Below are positions 1 through 12,248 of a stretch of DNA of 64,000 nucleotides, piece after piece. The notes under the pieces were generated by a model. It was not told the DNA's origin, made no database searches, and saw only the letters and a program-made list of their open reading frames with translations. The DNA comes from Selaginella tamariscina (Eukaryota; Streptophyta; Lycopodiopsida; Selaginellales; Selaginellaceae): NCBI GenBank assembly GCA_003024785.1, contig PUQB01000346.1, positions 169,927 through 233,926 of the forward strand, read 5' to 3'. A program made the translations under genes and the position numbers. The first letter of the stretch is position 1, and each line of letters starts with the position of its first letter.

Positions 1-929
1 GATGACAGACAACAGCAGCAGCAGGCCTTGCGGGAACTTCTCGTTCATCCGGTCTCATCCACCAGCGGCCCTGATTATTTCCAGGATTGCCAGTCCCGGC
101 TGGGATCTCCCCACAGAGAGGCCTTCTTAGAACACCAGTTCATTCCCACCACCAGCTTTAATCCTTTCAACAATGTACGTGGTGCTCAGGGTAAGTGCCT
201 GCCATCCTTCATAATATATGTACACCATTATATATACTATCTAAACGACATATTACTTATGCCCCATTCATATCGTATTGCATACATGAATTATTTAAGA
301 CAGGGCAAGCATTTTAGCACTCCAACACATATATCTAATATTCAAGCTACATTGTGGAATTATGAAATGTACATAACAATCAAATACTGGAAACACATTA
401 TGATATACTGCTAACACATGCACGCATTATTAGTCACATTTTACTTAGTTGAGCATAGTTTAAAAACAAAACGCTGGAGTGTGTATGTGTGTGTGTGTGA
501 CATGTCTATAACGCGAGTAGGTAGACACGAAATAGATGTAATCTGTACTGAACCAAGATATGTGTCATATGTCTATAACTCAGTAGTACTTAAGGACGTA
601 AATATAAATTCCAGACATCACACGACGTACATAAGCTCTCTCATATCAATGTCCCCCCCCCCCCCCACACACACACACACACACACATATCACTTACAAG
701 TGGCTGTATAGTGAATCATGGGACAGCTGATGAGCAACGACCTCCAGTCGTGTTGATGCACAAAGAAGGCATCCTTTGTCCTCCAAATGAACTTGCTGTG
801 AGGCAACGCCTGCTGGAACTCCAGCAGCATACCAATACGATGAATATCCAGCCAGTTGAACAGAATATGCCCTGCAAAACAATGGTGGATAACAGGACGT
901 ACTTACGAGAAGCCATGCAGCACCTGATT
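1..929 (+). CDS. Two exons of an unrecognised Gln-rich protein (partial)
   Basis: I do not recognise this gene. Exon 1 is open from base 1 to 190 and encodes a run of Gln followed by a Ser/Pro/Phe-rich stretch that ends at a good GTAAGT donor. The second exon begins at 712 after a TATAG acceptor. Joining the two in phase (one base plus two) gives one continuous frame into a hydrophilic segment containing VVLMHKEGILCPPNELAVRQ and later NRTYLREAMQHLI. The frame stays open to a TGA at 1088, but after 929 (a GTAACA donor) it becomes a hydrophobic low-complexity run typical of an intron, so I end the coding part there. The 5' end lies outside the window and no further exon is evident before the convergent gene at 1600. 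The intron (191-711) contains a C-run and CA microsatellite. Confidence 0.5.
652..688. repeat. Poly-C run followed by (CA)n microsatellite
   Basis: About 15 consecutive C followed by about 11 CA dinucleotides. It lies in the intron just before the acceptor of the first gene's second exon. Confidence 0.9.
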
Positions 930-1599
930 GTAACAGGAACCTCGATGATCTCTCTCTCACTCTTTGTACATCTTCTTCTACTCTGTCTCATGTCCTGTAA
1001 AATTTTATATCTAATGTCAATCCTGTTCAAGGTTTTATATAAACATATTAAGTTAATATGCATAATAAAAACAGAAATACCTCTGTGAGAAAGAGTGAAA
1101 GTGTATGTGTATTGCCCGCACATACGCGCACACGTTGAAAAAAGTGTCTACACACACGTGTAGTGTGTCTCGTATATAATATTTACACTTAGAAAAGAGA
1201 GCGTATACGGATCTGGTACATACAAACATAAAACATACACTATATATGTCCCTCTCCAGCAAGATAAAACTTGTAAATATACAGCCAAGAAAAGAGAGAC
1301 ATACCTCTGTGTGTGTGTGTGTGTGTAAATTATATATGTATATATGCGTGCATCTAGCAGTGTATATGTGTTTGTGTGGATGGGGGAAGGGGGCGCAGAT
1401 TGTCAAATTAAACTACTGTAAACAAAAGAAATTTTAAGAGAAGTTAGTATAGTGAGCAAAAACTGTATCTCGAATTGCAAAAGTTAGAAACAAAACAATT
1501 TGTACAGACAAGAGATATATAACACGTTGCTGTAACGCACTACCACCAAAACTCTGTTAAATTTGTTAGTTAGTGGTAGTAGATAATATTAAATAGACC
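930..1599. other. Gap between convergent genes; microsatellites only
   Basis: This AT-rich stretch has GT/TA dinucleotide tracts, for example near 1306-1326. I see no exon with coding character on either strand. It holds the 3' flanks of the first gene (plus) and of the O-fucosyltransferase gene (minus). Confidence 0.5.
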
Positions 1600-2037
1600 T
1601 CAGAAGACCGCTGCTGCTTTTCTACCATTGGCCTTGCTCTTCTTCTTCCTCTCACATATGCAGCCTGGGAACGGGTTGGCAAAGAAGTACTCTTCGAGCT
1701 TTGATGCTTCACCAGGTTCCCTTAAGCGTGGTCCTCCGATTCTATTCTCGTGCAATCTCTTCACTTCCGACGCAAATGCATCCCATGTTAGCTCCCCGGA
1801 TTCATAACTGTCTATAAGCCGTATTAGATTTGGCCTGCAAAGTAATGAGTGTTAGTGTGTGTGTGTGTGTGCTAATCAACCTGACACCACACACACACAT
1901 GTGCATGTGCGTGCGTGTCTGTGTGAGCGCTACATTTATATGCATGGACATAATGTATTTGCATGTATGTGTGCGAACGTGAAATCTGTAAAATAGTTAA
2001 AACCATTACGGTACTCTAATATTTAAACCAAAACAAA

Positions 2038-2068
<31 letters not shown>

Positions 2069-2485
2069 CATGACGTGCCTGAGTATACATGTGTTCTTAC
2101 ATATTAAGCCAAATAATAAAAGTACCTGTCTGGGCTGATAGTCTTCCTAAAGCCTTCGTAGCGTCTATGTCCCTGGAGAGCCTTGGCCATGTTACCATCG
2201 TGTGTGTACACAAAGACATCACTTTGGAGAGCCACAGCGTAATCAACAGCAGATAGTCTGTTCTGAAAGCTTGCTAGTTTTGCTAACTCCTTACGGGTCG
2301 CCAATGTTGAGTGCGAAAACACGTTTGGGAATATCCTCCGTAACAAGTCCATGCTGCCGTTTCCGTATATCTCCCCGGCGACGATAAATATCCCGGTCGA
2401 TTCCGGATAACCAAGAGCTTTCAGGAAAAGCCCCGTCTCATGCGGCGTCAAAGGACAGCCCCCTTGCCTGCGGAAGTATATTATA

Positions 2486-2532
<47 letters not shown>

Positions 2533-4447
2533 GCGCGCGCATATAGAATACGCATAAGTATGTATTTGTAATGCATAACAATGCCAACGCGTAAGTCACG
2601 GGTAGGTTTATAACAAGCAGACACGTAGTGTAAATACACAGACATACGTATGTATTTACTTTCAGCCGCTGTAAAGGCCATAAACGATATACCTTCGTTT
2701 CTCCTCACCATCGATATCCTTCTCTTTCCAGTGCTTCACGTTATATCTCATCAGCTTGAGTTCTTCAGCCTCTTGGGAACTTAAACCGTGTGTACAACCC
2801 GTAAAAGCCAGCATATCCTTCTCGTATCTGTAGAAGAATAGCACCATTTTAATCTTAACTCCGCAATAATAAATAATAGTCAACAAATAGTTTAAAATAT
2901 CATAATGCATAATTAACACTTCTTACCTGAGATGGAGAGCAATGAATGGTCCCCGAGCCCGAGTTTGTATTCTTTCGATCAAAGTATCTGCCAGCGATTG
3001 CAAAGGTCGTGTAAACTTGAGGGCTTCATAATTTGCACGGCACCTGAGCTGTTGAATTTGATCTGGGAGACCATTGTTGGCAAGTCTAGAGTCAGCATGC
3101 GTCAGGTGCAATACCTTCTGTTCCTTTAAGCAAAGTAACCATCTCATTCGTGTAGTAATCAGCCTGTTCACGGAAACACCGGCCAAGTAACAACCTCATA
3201 ATACTTTAATCAAAAGCAATCATAACTGAAGATACACAAGTACATCTAAACACACATGCAATGAGCACACATACGTATGCACATCTGTGTGTGTATGCGA
3301 ACTTTTGTCGTTATCCCATCTGTTAACCATCATTTCATTAGAAACTAACCTTGGACCACGATACGGGAGCCTTCCGGAACGGTACGACACCTTTCAATGA
3401 ATCAGGTAACCTTTTAACAATGGAAACGTCCCTCTCCAATGTGCGTATAAATAATCACGTCAAATATGTCCTCAAACTCACTACGAAAGAGAAGGTTACG
3501 ATAGTACTATAAAATCTATAGCTAACCTTGTATCATTCCAGAACGATGTCTTGTCGAGGAAAGGGATCACAAGTGTCGCGTTCATCAGCCGAGCAACAGC
3601 AACCATATCACAAATCTGCATTCTCACATCAGTCAAACCACATTTGTGTGTGTACACATACAAATACACATATACATACATACATATACGAAGTTTCAAA
3701 AACCAGTATCATAATTCAACGAGATAGAATTCGGCAAATGGGTTTACGAATCTATGTACTCGACCTTACCCCTGTACGCATCTGGTTCAGACCGCCATTT
3801 GCCGTGACCAAGATGTACCCATTTGTGACATTGAATGGTCCTGCCGAGAAATTTAAAAAATTGTTTGAAAAAAAAGACAGCAGAGACATAACATAGTGAA
3901 GCTTGCTCAGGTAACTTCACGGAGAAGCAATTACGTACCTTGGTGGCGCCGGGGGCGATGAATGCATTGCTCATAGTTTTCGCTGAGTGGCTTCTCCCAT
4001 AGCTCTCGGAAATCCTGGATGAAAAAAACACTCAAAGACCAGACCTTTACATGGAGATTTTCCGCATACCTGTTCCCGGCTTGTTGACGAAAGAATGCGC
4101 GGATCGGGACGGAAAGGCGCACTGAAATCGGGCTTCATGACGGCATTTATGATATTATTGCCCGGATAGGCACGGAGGAGTCCGTAATCTCCAGAGGAAG
4201 AGAAAAACCCAGACGTAAAGAAGAAATAGCCGAATCCGGAGTAGAGCACGAGCATTGCGCATAGCCAACTCCGCCCTTTGTTTTTCGCACGGAGGAGCAA
4301 GATATCCATGAATAGCTGCACAACCTGTCGGAATTGATCATACCTGGCCTTGCACATTTGCGCAATCTTCCTGCTCCCGATTTTGTTCTTGACGCTTGCA
4401 TTCACGGATATCTTCATGGAATCGCTACTCCGACGCGAGGTCGCCAA
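1600..4447 (-). CDS. GDP-fucose protein O-fucosyltransferase-like (plant DUF246 type), nine exons, two frame breaks
   Basis: The encoded protein is a probable Golgi type II membrane glycosyltransferase using GDP-fucose. Reading down from ATG at 4447, exons are 4447-4070, 4014-3939, 3840-3770, 3615-3527, 3480-3350, 3163-2927, 2827-2693, 2467-2126 and 1834-1600, all with GT-AG borders in matching phase. The N-terminus has a cytosolic Lys/Arg region and one membrane anchor near residues 58-80. Family blocks follow: [71 protein letters not shown] and the Cys-containing tail ending KAAAVF. Two single-base insertions break the frame, near 3455 (after FEDIFDV) and at an AAA near 3125. The exon sum of 1694 bp minus these two bases is exactly 564 codons. 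Introns are short, one only 46 bp. It is either a recent pseudogene or an intact gene with sequence errors. Confidence 0.85.
2042..2067. repeat. (GAAA)n microsatellite in the last O-fucosyltransferase intron
   Basis: About six GAAA/AAAG tetranucleotides in the intron between the eighth and ninth exons of the O-fucosyltransferase gene. Confidence 0.8.
2486..2529. repeat. (CA)n microsatellite in O-fucosyltransferase intron 7
   Basis: About 21 uninterrupted CA dinucleotides just upstream (minus strand) of the exon beginning at 2467. An open frame of poly Cys-Val on the minus strand here is an artefact of the repeat. Confidence 0.9.
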
Positions 4448-4690
4448 AGGATTTCCGGGATTTTCCTGCTTCCGATTCCATTCTTATCAAGGATCGCTAT
4501 TCCGACATGATTCATAGCTCAATCTGCACGTCTGCGTGAATTTAATTCACAGACTTTTCGCGATTCTCTTGCTTAATTCCTGGATCGTCAAGAAAGCGAT
4601 ACTCCGAGGAGCAAATTTACGCGATTTTCCTGCTTCCGACTCAATGTTTGACTCCGCATCGCCAAGAAACCGCTGCTTCGTGATCGCGCA
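4365..4690. repeat. Degenerate tandem repeat covering the 5' end of the O-fucosyltransferase gene
   Basis: A motif resembling gcgattttcctgcttccga, followed about 35-45 bases later by a segment like atcgctattccgac, recurs four times with much drift (near 4368, 4458, 4558 and 4618). The first copy lies inside the predicted first exon of the O-fucosyltransferase, the others in its presumed 5' flank. The repeat was judged by eye and the copies are too diverged to give a firm unit length. Confidence 0.4.
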
Positions 4691-4699
4691 TTAGAAATT

Positions 4700-5287
4700 C
4701 ATAAGAGTTGCAAGAAGATATTGACGCCCCAAGAATACAATGCAACAGAAAACCCTAAGAACTCGTTACCGTGACGAAAACAGAGCGCCATGGAAGAAAA
4801 ACATCGAACAACAAACAAACAAAAGAAAGACGAAGGTTTGTTAGCTGGCCATCCTGGCCGTCCAATCGAGTAATCTATACTGCCACCTGGATGAAACAAA
4901 AATGGACTAACCACGTTGCTTAGGATGTCTTAAACTCGACGGCCTCGATCCTCCGGGTACGGAAGCCATCATGACCGTTGTTATTTCACGTCGGTAACAG
5001 ACCATAAGATCAACATTTGAATTGACTATCCGGAAGATCATGATCGTTGGTTCCCGCGCGTATACAAAATCTTGGCCGAATGCGTTTGTTGTTGGAATGG
5101 AACCTGTATCGACGCTGGTACGTTATCATTACGGAAGTGTATGATATGGCCTGTGTACATGAACCTGTTACATTGGGAGAATATTCTAGAAATTTAATAC
5201 CTTAAACCCTAAACCGAGAATCTGTGTACATACATACGTACACATACACATACACACACACACGCATATAACAACTAAACTGTTTAG
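4700..5287. other. Intergenic; nothing recognised
   Basis: This is mixed-composition DNA between the two minus-strand genes, ending in a CA-rich tract (5228-5270). I find no convincing exon. It holds the 3' flank of the PPR gene and the promoter side of the O-fucosyltransferase gene. Confidence 0.5.
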
Positions 5288-7626
5288 TTAGTTGAGATTT
5301 AAGTTGGACAGAAGGACATAAGCAGCAGAATTATCTGTGTTAGCTTGAATTGCATATTCTGCAGCATTCGATGCATGATCATTATCAGGTTTATGAAAAT
5401 TACAAGCACTTAGGACTGTGGTCCAGGCGACCGAGCCAAATTCGAAAGGCATATTCTCAGCAACCTCTCTAGCTTCCTCTAGTCTCCCCAGCCTCCCAAT
5501 AAGATCAATCATACAATGGTAATGTTCGACAACCCGGTCCAAACCATAGTCACAGGTTAAAGCTCTGAAGTAGTAGCTCGCTTCCTTGATAAGTCCCACA
5601 TGGCTAAATGCTGAAAGAATGACAACAAAGGAGACAGTATCGGGGGATTTCCCGTACAGGGACATCGACTGAAACAACCGAGACGCAGCACTACCATGCC
5701 CGTTCCTTGCATAAGCAGCAACGAGGTTACTCCATGACAACGTCGGGATCCGGCAGCCTCTCAAACAGCTTACACGCTAGTTGAACATTTCCGGTTCGGC
5801 CGTGCAAATCGATCAGGTTTGCCACCAGCAGGTTGTCGCCGTAGTAACATATATCTTCCATGCACGAGAGTATCTCCTTGGCGTCCTTTGCACACGACGA
5901 TATCATACAAGCCTCCAGAGCTGCAGAAAGCATGAGACTGTCAGGGAAGACACCGTCCTGGTCCATGAGTTTGAAGACTCTGACACCATCTTTTGCTCTT
6001 CCACTCTTCACAAAGCCAGTTATGAAACACGTCCAGCTTACGATGTCGCGATCCGGCATCTCGTGAAACAACCGTTCCGCCTCAGCGAGTTTACCACTGA
6101 CCGCATACACACGGAGCATTGAGTTGTATGAGACGAGCGACCGTTCCGGCATTCTGTCGAACACAGCCCGTGCATTCTCGACGTCTCCTTTCTGTGAGTA
6201 CCCTGTGAGGAGCGAGTTCCACGAGAATGTGTCTTTGTGTGGGATCGTATCGTACAGGGCTTGCGCCTCTTGCACATGCCCATTTCTCGCATACGCCTGA
6301 AGAAGAGCGTTGGTAGACACCGAGTTATGCTCTGGCATTATGTTGAACGAGTCCCTGGCTAGTTCGACAGCATCCCTCTGTGCGTGTGCGACTACCAGCG
6401 TGGTCCATGAAACTGTGTCCTTTACGGGCATGCTATCAAAGAAGCTCTTCATATGCTGTACATCCCCTCCCTTGGCTGAAAGCTTCATGTTCCACGAGAA
6501 CATATCTCTCTCCGGCATCTCCCAAACAATCTGTCCAGCCCAGAGAGGTCTCCAGCCTCGAAGTAGCCATGCAACATAGAATTCCAAGCTACCAAGTTCC
6601 ACTGCGGCATCGAATCAAACACACTCTTAGCCTCTAGAAGTCGTCCTTTGTGAGCATATCCTCCAAGCAGACAAGTCCATGACACGACATTCGGTTCTGG
6701 ATTCATACTGAAAATAATCGTAGCTTCTTCAAGATCCCCCACATGAACATAACCATTTAATATCCCGTTCCAAGACAGAGCGTCTCTCTCCGGCATCTTA
6801 TCAAAGAGTTTTCTGGCTTCCGTGATATAACCTTCTTGGGCATATGCTGTGATCATGGTGTTCCAAGTCGAGCGGTTCCGAACAGGAGTTTGATTAAACA
6901 AAGAAGCGGCCTCTTCGAGATGCCCACTTTGGGAATATGAAAGAATCATGCAATTGAAAGTAATCACGTTCCAAACAGGCATTCTCTCGGACAGAACTTT
7001 AGCAGACTGCAGATCCCCTGCTTGGGCATATCCAGAAACCATGTAGTCCATGAGATCACGTCCGCTTGTGAGATAATTCTGTCAAAGATCTCTCTTGCCT
7101 CTCTTAGGTAGCCATTCTGAACACATGCCTGGAGAATGGCATTCCAAGATGTAATACCGGGATCTGGAATGCATTCAAACATGGCTCTTGCTTTGTCCAA
7201 ATGCCCATTACGGGCATATGCAGTTATCATTGTGGTCCAAGTAACTACATCCTTCTCAGGAACTTGGTCGAACAATCTCTCGGTCTCATTCAGTTTCCAA
7301 ATGCAGAGAGTGCTGCTAACATCGTGTTCCATGTCACTGTTTCTTCCGTGGCATCTTGTCAAATAAGCTCTTAGCTTCGAGCAGATGCCCGTTCTGGGCA
7401 TATGCTGAATCATGATATTCCACGAGAAAGTGTTCGGATGTATGCTCTCGAACACTTCGCGTGCCTCTCGCAAGCTGCCGCATTTCCCATACATCTCAAT
7501 GAGCAAACTTCCAATGCATGTGTTTATGTGGGAAGGGCTCCGTAGGAGTGTACTGTGTATCTCTCTACCTCGTTGCAAATCTCTGTTGTTTATGCAGTCC
7601 TTTAACTGTGTGTATACAGATTGCAT
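5288..7626 (-). pseudogene. PLS-class pentatricopeptide repeat (PPR) gene with several frame breaks
   Basis: Members of this family bind organellar RNA in plastids or mitochondria. From ATG at 7626 the locus encodes a long chain of PPR motifs with spaced signatures such as TMITAYARNGHL, KLFDKMPERDALSWN and SVFDSMPQWNLVAWN, roughly 18 motifs, intron-free as is usual. The C-terminus carries E-type sequence (MIDLIGRLGRLEEAREVAENMP) but stops at SNLNLN with no complete E+ or DYW domain. The frame shifts near 7050, 6550 and 5740. Three one-base deletions between 7415 and 7290 sum to three, so the frame recovers there with an altered segment. The duplicate at 17522-17879 has the undamaged version of that segment. 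I call it a probable pseudogene; sequencing error is the alternative. Confidence 0.8.
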
Positions 7627-7645
7627 TGCCTCCAGTCGTCATTAG

Positions 7646-8040
7646 TTTATTGGAGGGAAAGGAATATACTATGGAAATTTCATAAAATTTATCATATTTA
7701 TATATATTCCTTAAAATTTTATATATTCATATTTATCTACAAGAGGTGAGTCCATAAATAATAATCATACTTTCATTTACTAATAATTATTATTAATAAT
7801 TTTACTGCGTGTAAATAATTAAACTTTTTTTTTTATTATAATGATGATAAAAATATATATTTTTATAATTTCTTTGTGATATATAAATGTGATTGACGTG
7901 AAATGCTAAACATCATAAACTTGTGTAAATAATTATATTTATATATAAAATAAATTAGAAATTAATTAAATTTCTTTTTATATTTTTAAAAATATATTCT
8001 ATACTTGGAAGTTTCAATCTAATTTTTAAAACTTCAAATG
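7646..8040. other. AT-rich spacer, no gene (block A)
   Basis: Over 80 percent A+T by eye, with no coding character. It is nearly identical to 17900-18290 in block B and partly to 29402-29480 in block C. It holds the immediate upstream flank of the PPR start. Confidence 0.7.
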
Positions 8041-8545
8041 TATAACATTTATATGCATATAATGTCTACTTTGCTTTCTTTTACTGTATGTATATGTATG
8101 TCATGTATATATGTCTGTGATGGGCAGATACATATGTATGTACACGGACAACTGTGTTTGCATACATATGTATATATGATAACTCTCTCTCTAGGGTATC
8201 ACAAACATCATATATACATACATGCTCATATACATGCATGCTACAGTATATCGTATACATACCTTTCTGTGGCCCACTCGTCTGTGATGTCCGTTTACAC
8301 GTATATATACATCCATAGAGAGAGAGAGGGCGGCATATGTGTGTGTGTATATATATATTACTGGTGCCTAATTTTGAAACGAGCTAGTGTTTGATACATA
8401 GAGTATATGCTGAGTGCACACACACACACACACACACAATCCATTATGTATTGTAGGCTACTGATTATCAAAGCTGATGCTTGAGTTAACGCTGTTGAAC
8501 ACCTGCCAGTGTTACGTGAGGACAATAGAATTCAATACAAAGAAA
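8041..8545 (+). pseudogene. L7Ae-like gene fragment, left arm of array A (intron 2 and part of exon 3)
   Basis: This matches 30085-30590 of block C, comprising the TATGTA-rich intron 2 and the start of exon 3. Exons 1-2 are absent and exon 3 breaks off at gaattcaatac, where it is fused to sequence that lies after exon 4 in block C. It therefore cannot encode a product. Block B has the same truncation. Confidence 0.75.
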
Positions 8546-8641
8546 AGAGAAATTGTATTAACACAAGATATTTAATAGTATCTGCCAAATATTAAACACT
8601 TTATATTTTATAAAAAAACCAATTACCTCTTCATTTTCATA

Positions 8642-11600
8642 AGTTTGTCATGTATATTCACACACACACGTATATTTTTACATCTCTCTCCATTTAATAT
8701 GGTATATTATGCAACTATTACGTAAAGAAGGAAAACTTTTTTAAATAGAGGTAATACATATTTAAAGCTTATAAGAACACATTAATAAAAAAATATTAAG
8801 AAACAATGCTTATGACACTCCATAATCAGTATATTAAATATAATAAAGCAGACCATGTATTATTCACTATAAGAACGATTATTTATTAATAATATATTTT
8901 AAGTCTTTAAACTTTCAAAAATAAATTGTTTTTTTATTTTATTAATGCAAGGAAGTGAAAGGGTTATATAATTTTCTCTGATATGAAAAAGGCAGTGGAA
9001 TTTTAAAAGTACATCATATTTAATTATGAAAACAATCTTTTAAATTTATATAAAAATTAATTAAATTATATTATATTTAATTATAATAACAATTTTTCAA
9101 ATTTGTAATTAATTTGGAATAGATATATATCTAACTCATATTACGTTTATTTGTACATATATATGTATGTAGTTAATTAAATTAAATTTTTATTAACTTA
9201 CCATACGTGGATCTCTCTCTCGGTGTGTGCATGTGCGAAAGAGAGATTCACATATAATAAACTAATGAAAACTCGATTTTATTAATTATATACATATATA
9301 TGTACATATAACATAACATAAACTAAATATATATACTAATTTTGAAATTAATTTATCTCAATACAAACTTAAAAAATATTTTTATAATTAAATATAATAT
9401 AATTTAATTAATTTTTATACAAACCTGAAAGATTTACCATGATTAAACATGATGTATTCTTCAAATTTTATGTCTTTCTCATATTCCTTTCATTAATAAA
9501 ATAAAAGAATAACTTTGTTCTTCAAAGTTTATAAGTTTTAAAATATATTATAATCCTTACAATGAACAATACCTGATCTGGTTTTATGATGTTTAACATA
9601 TAATTATGAAATGGTGTAAACATCATTTTTTTAATACCTTTCTTATGAACTTTAAACATGTATTGCCCCCATTTAAGAAAATTTTTCTTCTTACATAATA
9701 ATTATATAATATATCATATTCAATGAAGAAAAATGCATAACACATCATATTCAATAAGGAAAAATACATAACACATCATATTCAATGGAGAGATATGTAA
9801 AAACATGTGTGTGTGTGTGAATATATATGACAAACTCAATTACCTCTTCATTTTCATAAGTTTGTATGTATATTCACACACACATGTATATTTTTATATC
9901 TTCTCCATTTAATATGATATATCATGCAACTATTACGTAAAGAAGGAAAACTTTTTTAAATAGAGTAATACATATTTAAACTTATAAGAACACATTAATA
10001 AAAAAACATTAAGAAATAATGCTTATGACACTCCACAATCAGTATATTAAACATAATAAAGCAAGACCATGTATTATTCACTAAAAAACGATTATTTATT
10101 AATAATATATTTTGGGTCTTTAAACTTTTAAAAATAAAATTGTTTTTTTATTTTATTAATGCGGAGGAAGTGAAAGGGGTTACATGGTTTCCTCTTATAT
10201 AAAAAAGACAATGGAATTTTAAGAGTACATCATATTTAATTATGAAAACAATCTTTTAAATTTATATAAAAATTAATTAAATTATATTATATTTAATTAT
10301 AATGACAATTTTTCAAATTTGTAATTAATTTATATATCTAACTCTATATTACGTTTATTGTACATATATATATGTAGTTAATTAAATTAAATTTTTATTA
10401 ACTTACCATACGTGGATCTTTCTCGGGTGTGTATGTGCGTGAGAAAGAGAGATTCACATATAATAAACTAATGAAAACTCGATTTTATTAATTATATACA
10501 TATGTATGTACGTATAAACATAATATAGAACTAAATATATATACTAACTTTGAAATTAATTTATCTCAATACAAACTTAAAAATTATTTTCATAATTAAA
10601 TATAATATAATTTAATTAATTTTATACAAACCTGAAAGATTATTCCATGATGTATTCTTAAAATTTTGCTGTCTTTCTCATATCTCTTTCATTAATAAAA
10701 AAAAGAATAACTTTGTTCTTGAAAATTTATAAGTTTTAAAATACATTATTAATAAATGAACACCCTTACAGTGAACAATATCTAATTTGGCTTTATAATG
10801 TTTAACATATCAATTATGAAGTGCCATAAATATCATTTTTTAATACTTCTTATTGATATGTATACCTTTCTTATAAACTTTAAATATGTATTGCCCCATT
10901 TAAGAAAGTTTTTCTTCTTCACATAATAATTATATAACACATCATATTCAATGGAGAGAAATACATAACACATCATATTCAATAGGGAAAAATACATAAC
11001 ACATCGTATTCAATGGAGAGAGATGTAAAAACATGTGTGTGTGTGTGTGAATATATATGACAAACTCAATTACCTTTTCATTTTCATAAGTTTGTCATGT
11101 ATATTCACACACACACGTATATTTTTACATCTCTCTCCATTTAATATAATATATTATGCAACTATTACGTAAAGAAGGAAAACTTTTTTAAATAGAAGTA
11201 ATACATATTTAAAGTTTATAAGAACACATTAATAAAAAAACATTAAGAAATGATGCTTATGACACTCATAATCAGTATATTAAACATAATAAAGCCAAAC
11301 CATGTATTATTCACTATAAGAACAATTATTTATTAATAATATATTTTGAATCTTTAAACTTTCAGTTGTTTTTTTATTTTATTAATGCAGAGGAAGTAAA
11401 AGGGTTACAGAATTTCCTCTTATATGAAAAAGACAATAGAATTTTAAGAATACATCATATTTAATTATGAAAACAATCTTTTAAATTTATATAAAAATTA
11501 ATTAAATTATATTATATTTAATTATAATGACAATTTTTTAAATTTGTAATTAATTTGGAATAGATATATATCTAACTCTATATTACGTTTATTCATACAA

Positions 11601-12248
11601 ATATATGTATGTAATTAATTAAATTAAATTTTTATTAACTTACCATACATAGATCTCTCTATATGTGCATGAGAAAGAGAGATTCACATATAATAAACTA
11701 ATGAAAACTTGATTTTATTAATTATATACATATGTATGTATATATAAACATAACATAGAACTAAATATATATACTAATTTTGAAATTAATTTATCTCAAT
11801 ACAAACTTAAAAAATTATTTTCATAATTAAATATAATATAATTTAATTAATCTTTATACAAATTTGAAAGATTATCCCATGATTAAACATGATGTATTTT
11901 TAAAATTTTATTATCTTTCTTATGTCCCTTTCATTAATAAAATAAAAGAATAACTTTATTCACCTTTATAATAAACAATACCTAATCTGATTTTATAATG
12001 TTTAACATATGAATTATGAAGTGCCGTAAACATTATTTTTCAATACTTTTTATCGATATATATATATATATATATATGCCTTTCTTATGAATTTTAAACA
12101 TGTATTGCCTCATTTAAGAAACTTTTTCTTTTCACATAGTAATTATATAACACATGGTATTCAATAGGAAAAAATACATAACACATAGTATTCAATGGAG
12201 AGAGATGTAAAAACATGTGTGTGTGTGTGTGAATATATATGACAAACT
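8642..12248. repeat. Foldback array A: three palindromic units of about 1.2 kb
   Basis: Units are 8642-9836, 9859-11066 and 11089-12248, separated by a 22-bp spacer (caattacctctt followed by cattttcata, one base variable). Each unit starts agtttgtcatgtatatt and ends with the inverse, aatatatatgacaaact. Reverse-complementing the right half of the first unit reproduces the left half along nearly its whole length; examples are the TTTAATTAT/AAAACAATC block and taaaaattaattaaatta. The dyad centre lies near 9228 in a GTGTGTGCATGTGCG loop. No coding frame is present. Confidence 0.85.

Noticed and set aside
8642..12248. Arrays as a centromeric or ordinary tandem satellite
   Set aside because: There are only two or three units per array, each internally palindromic and tied to the same gene fragments; this is a locus-specific structure, not a megabase satellite.
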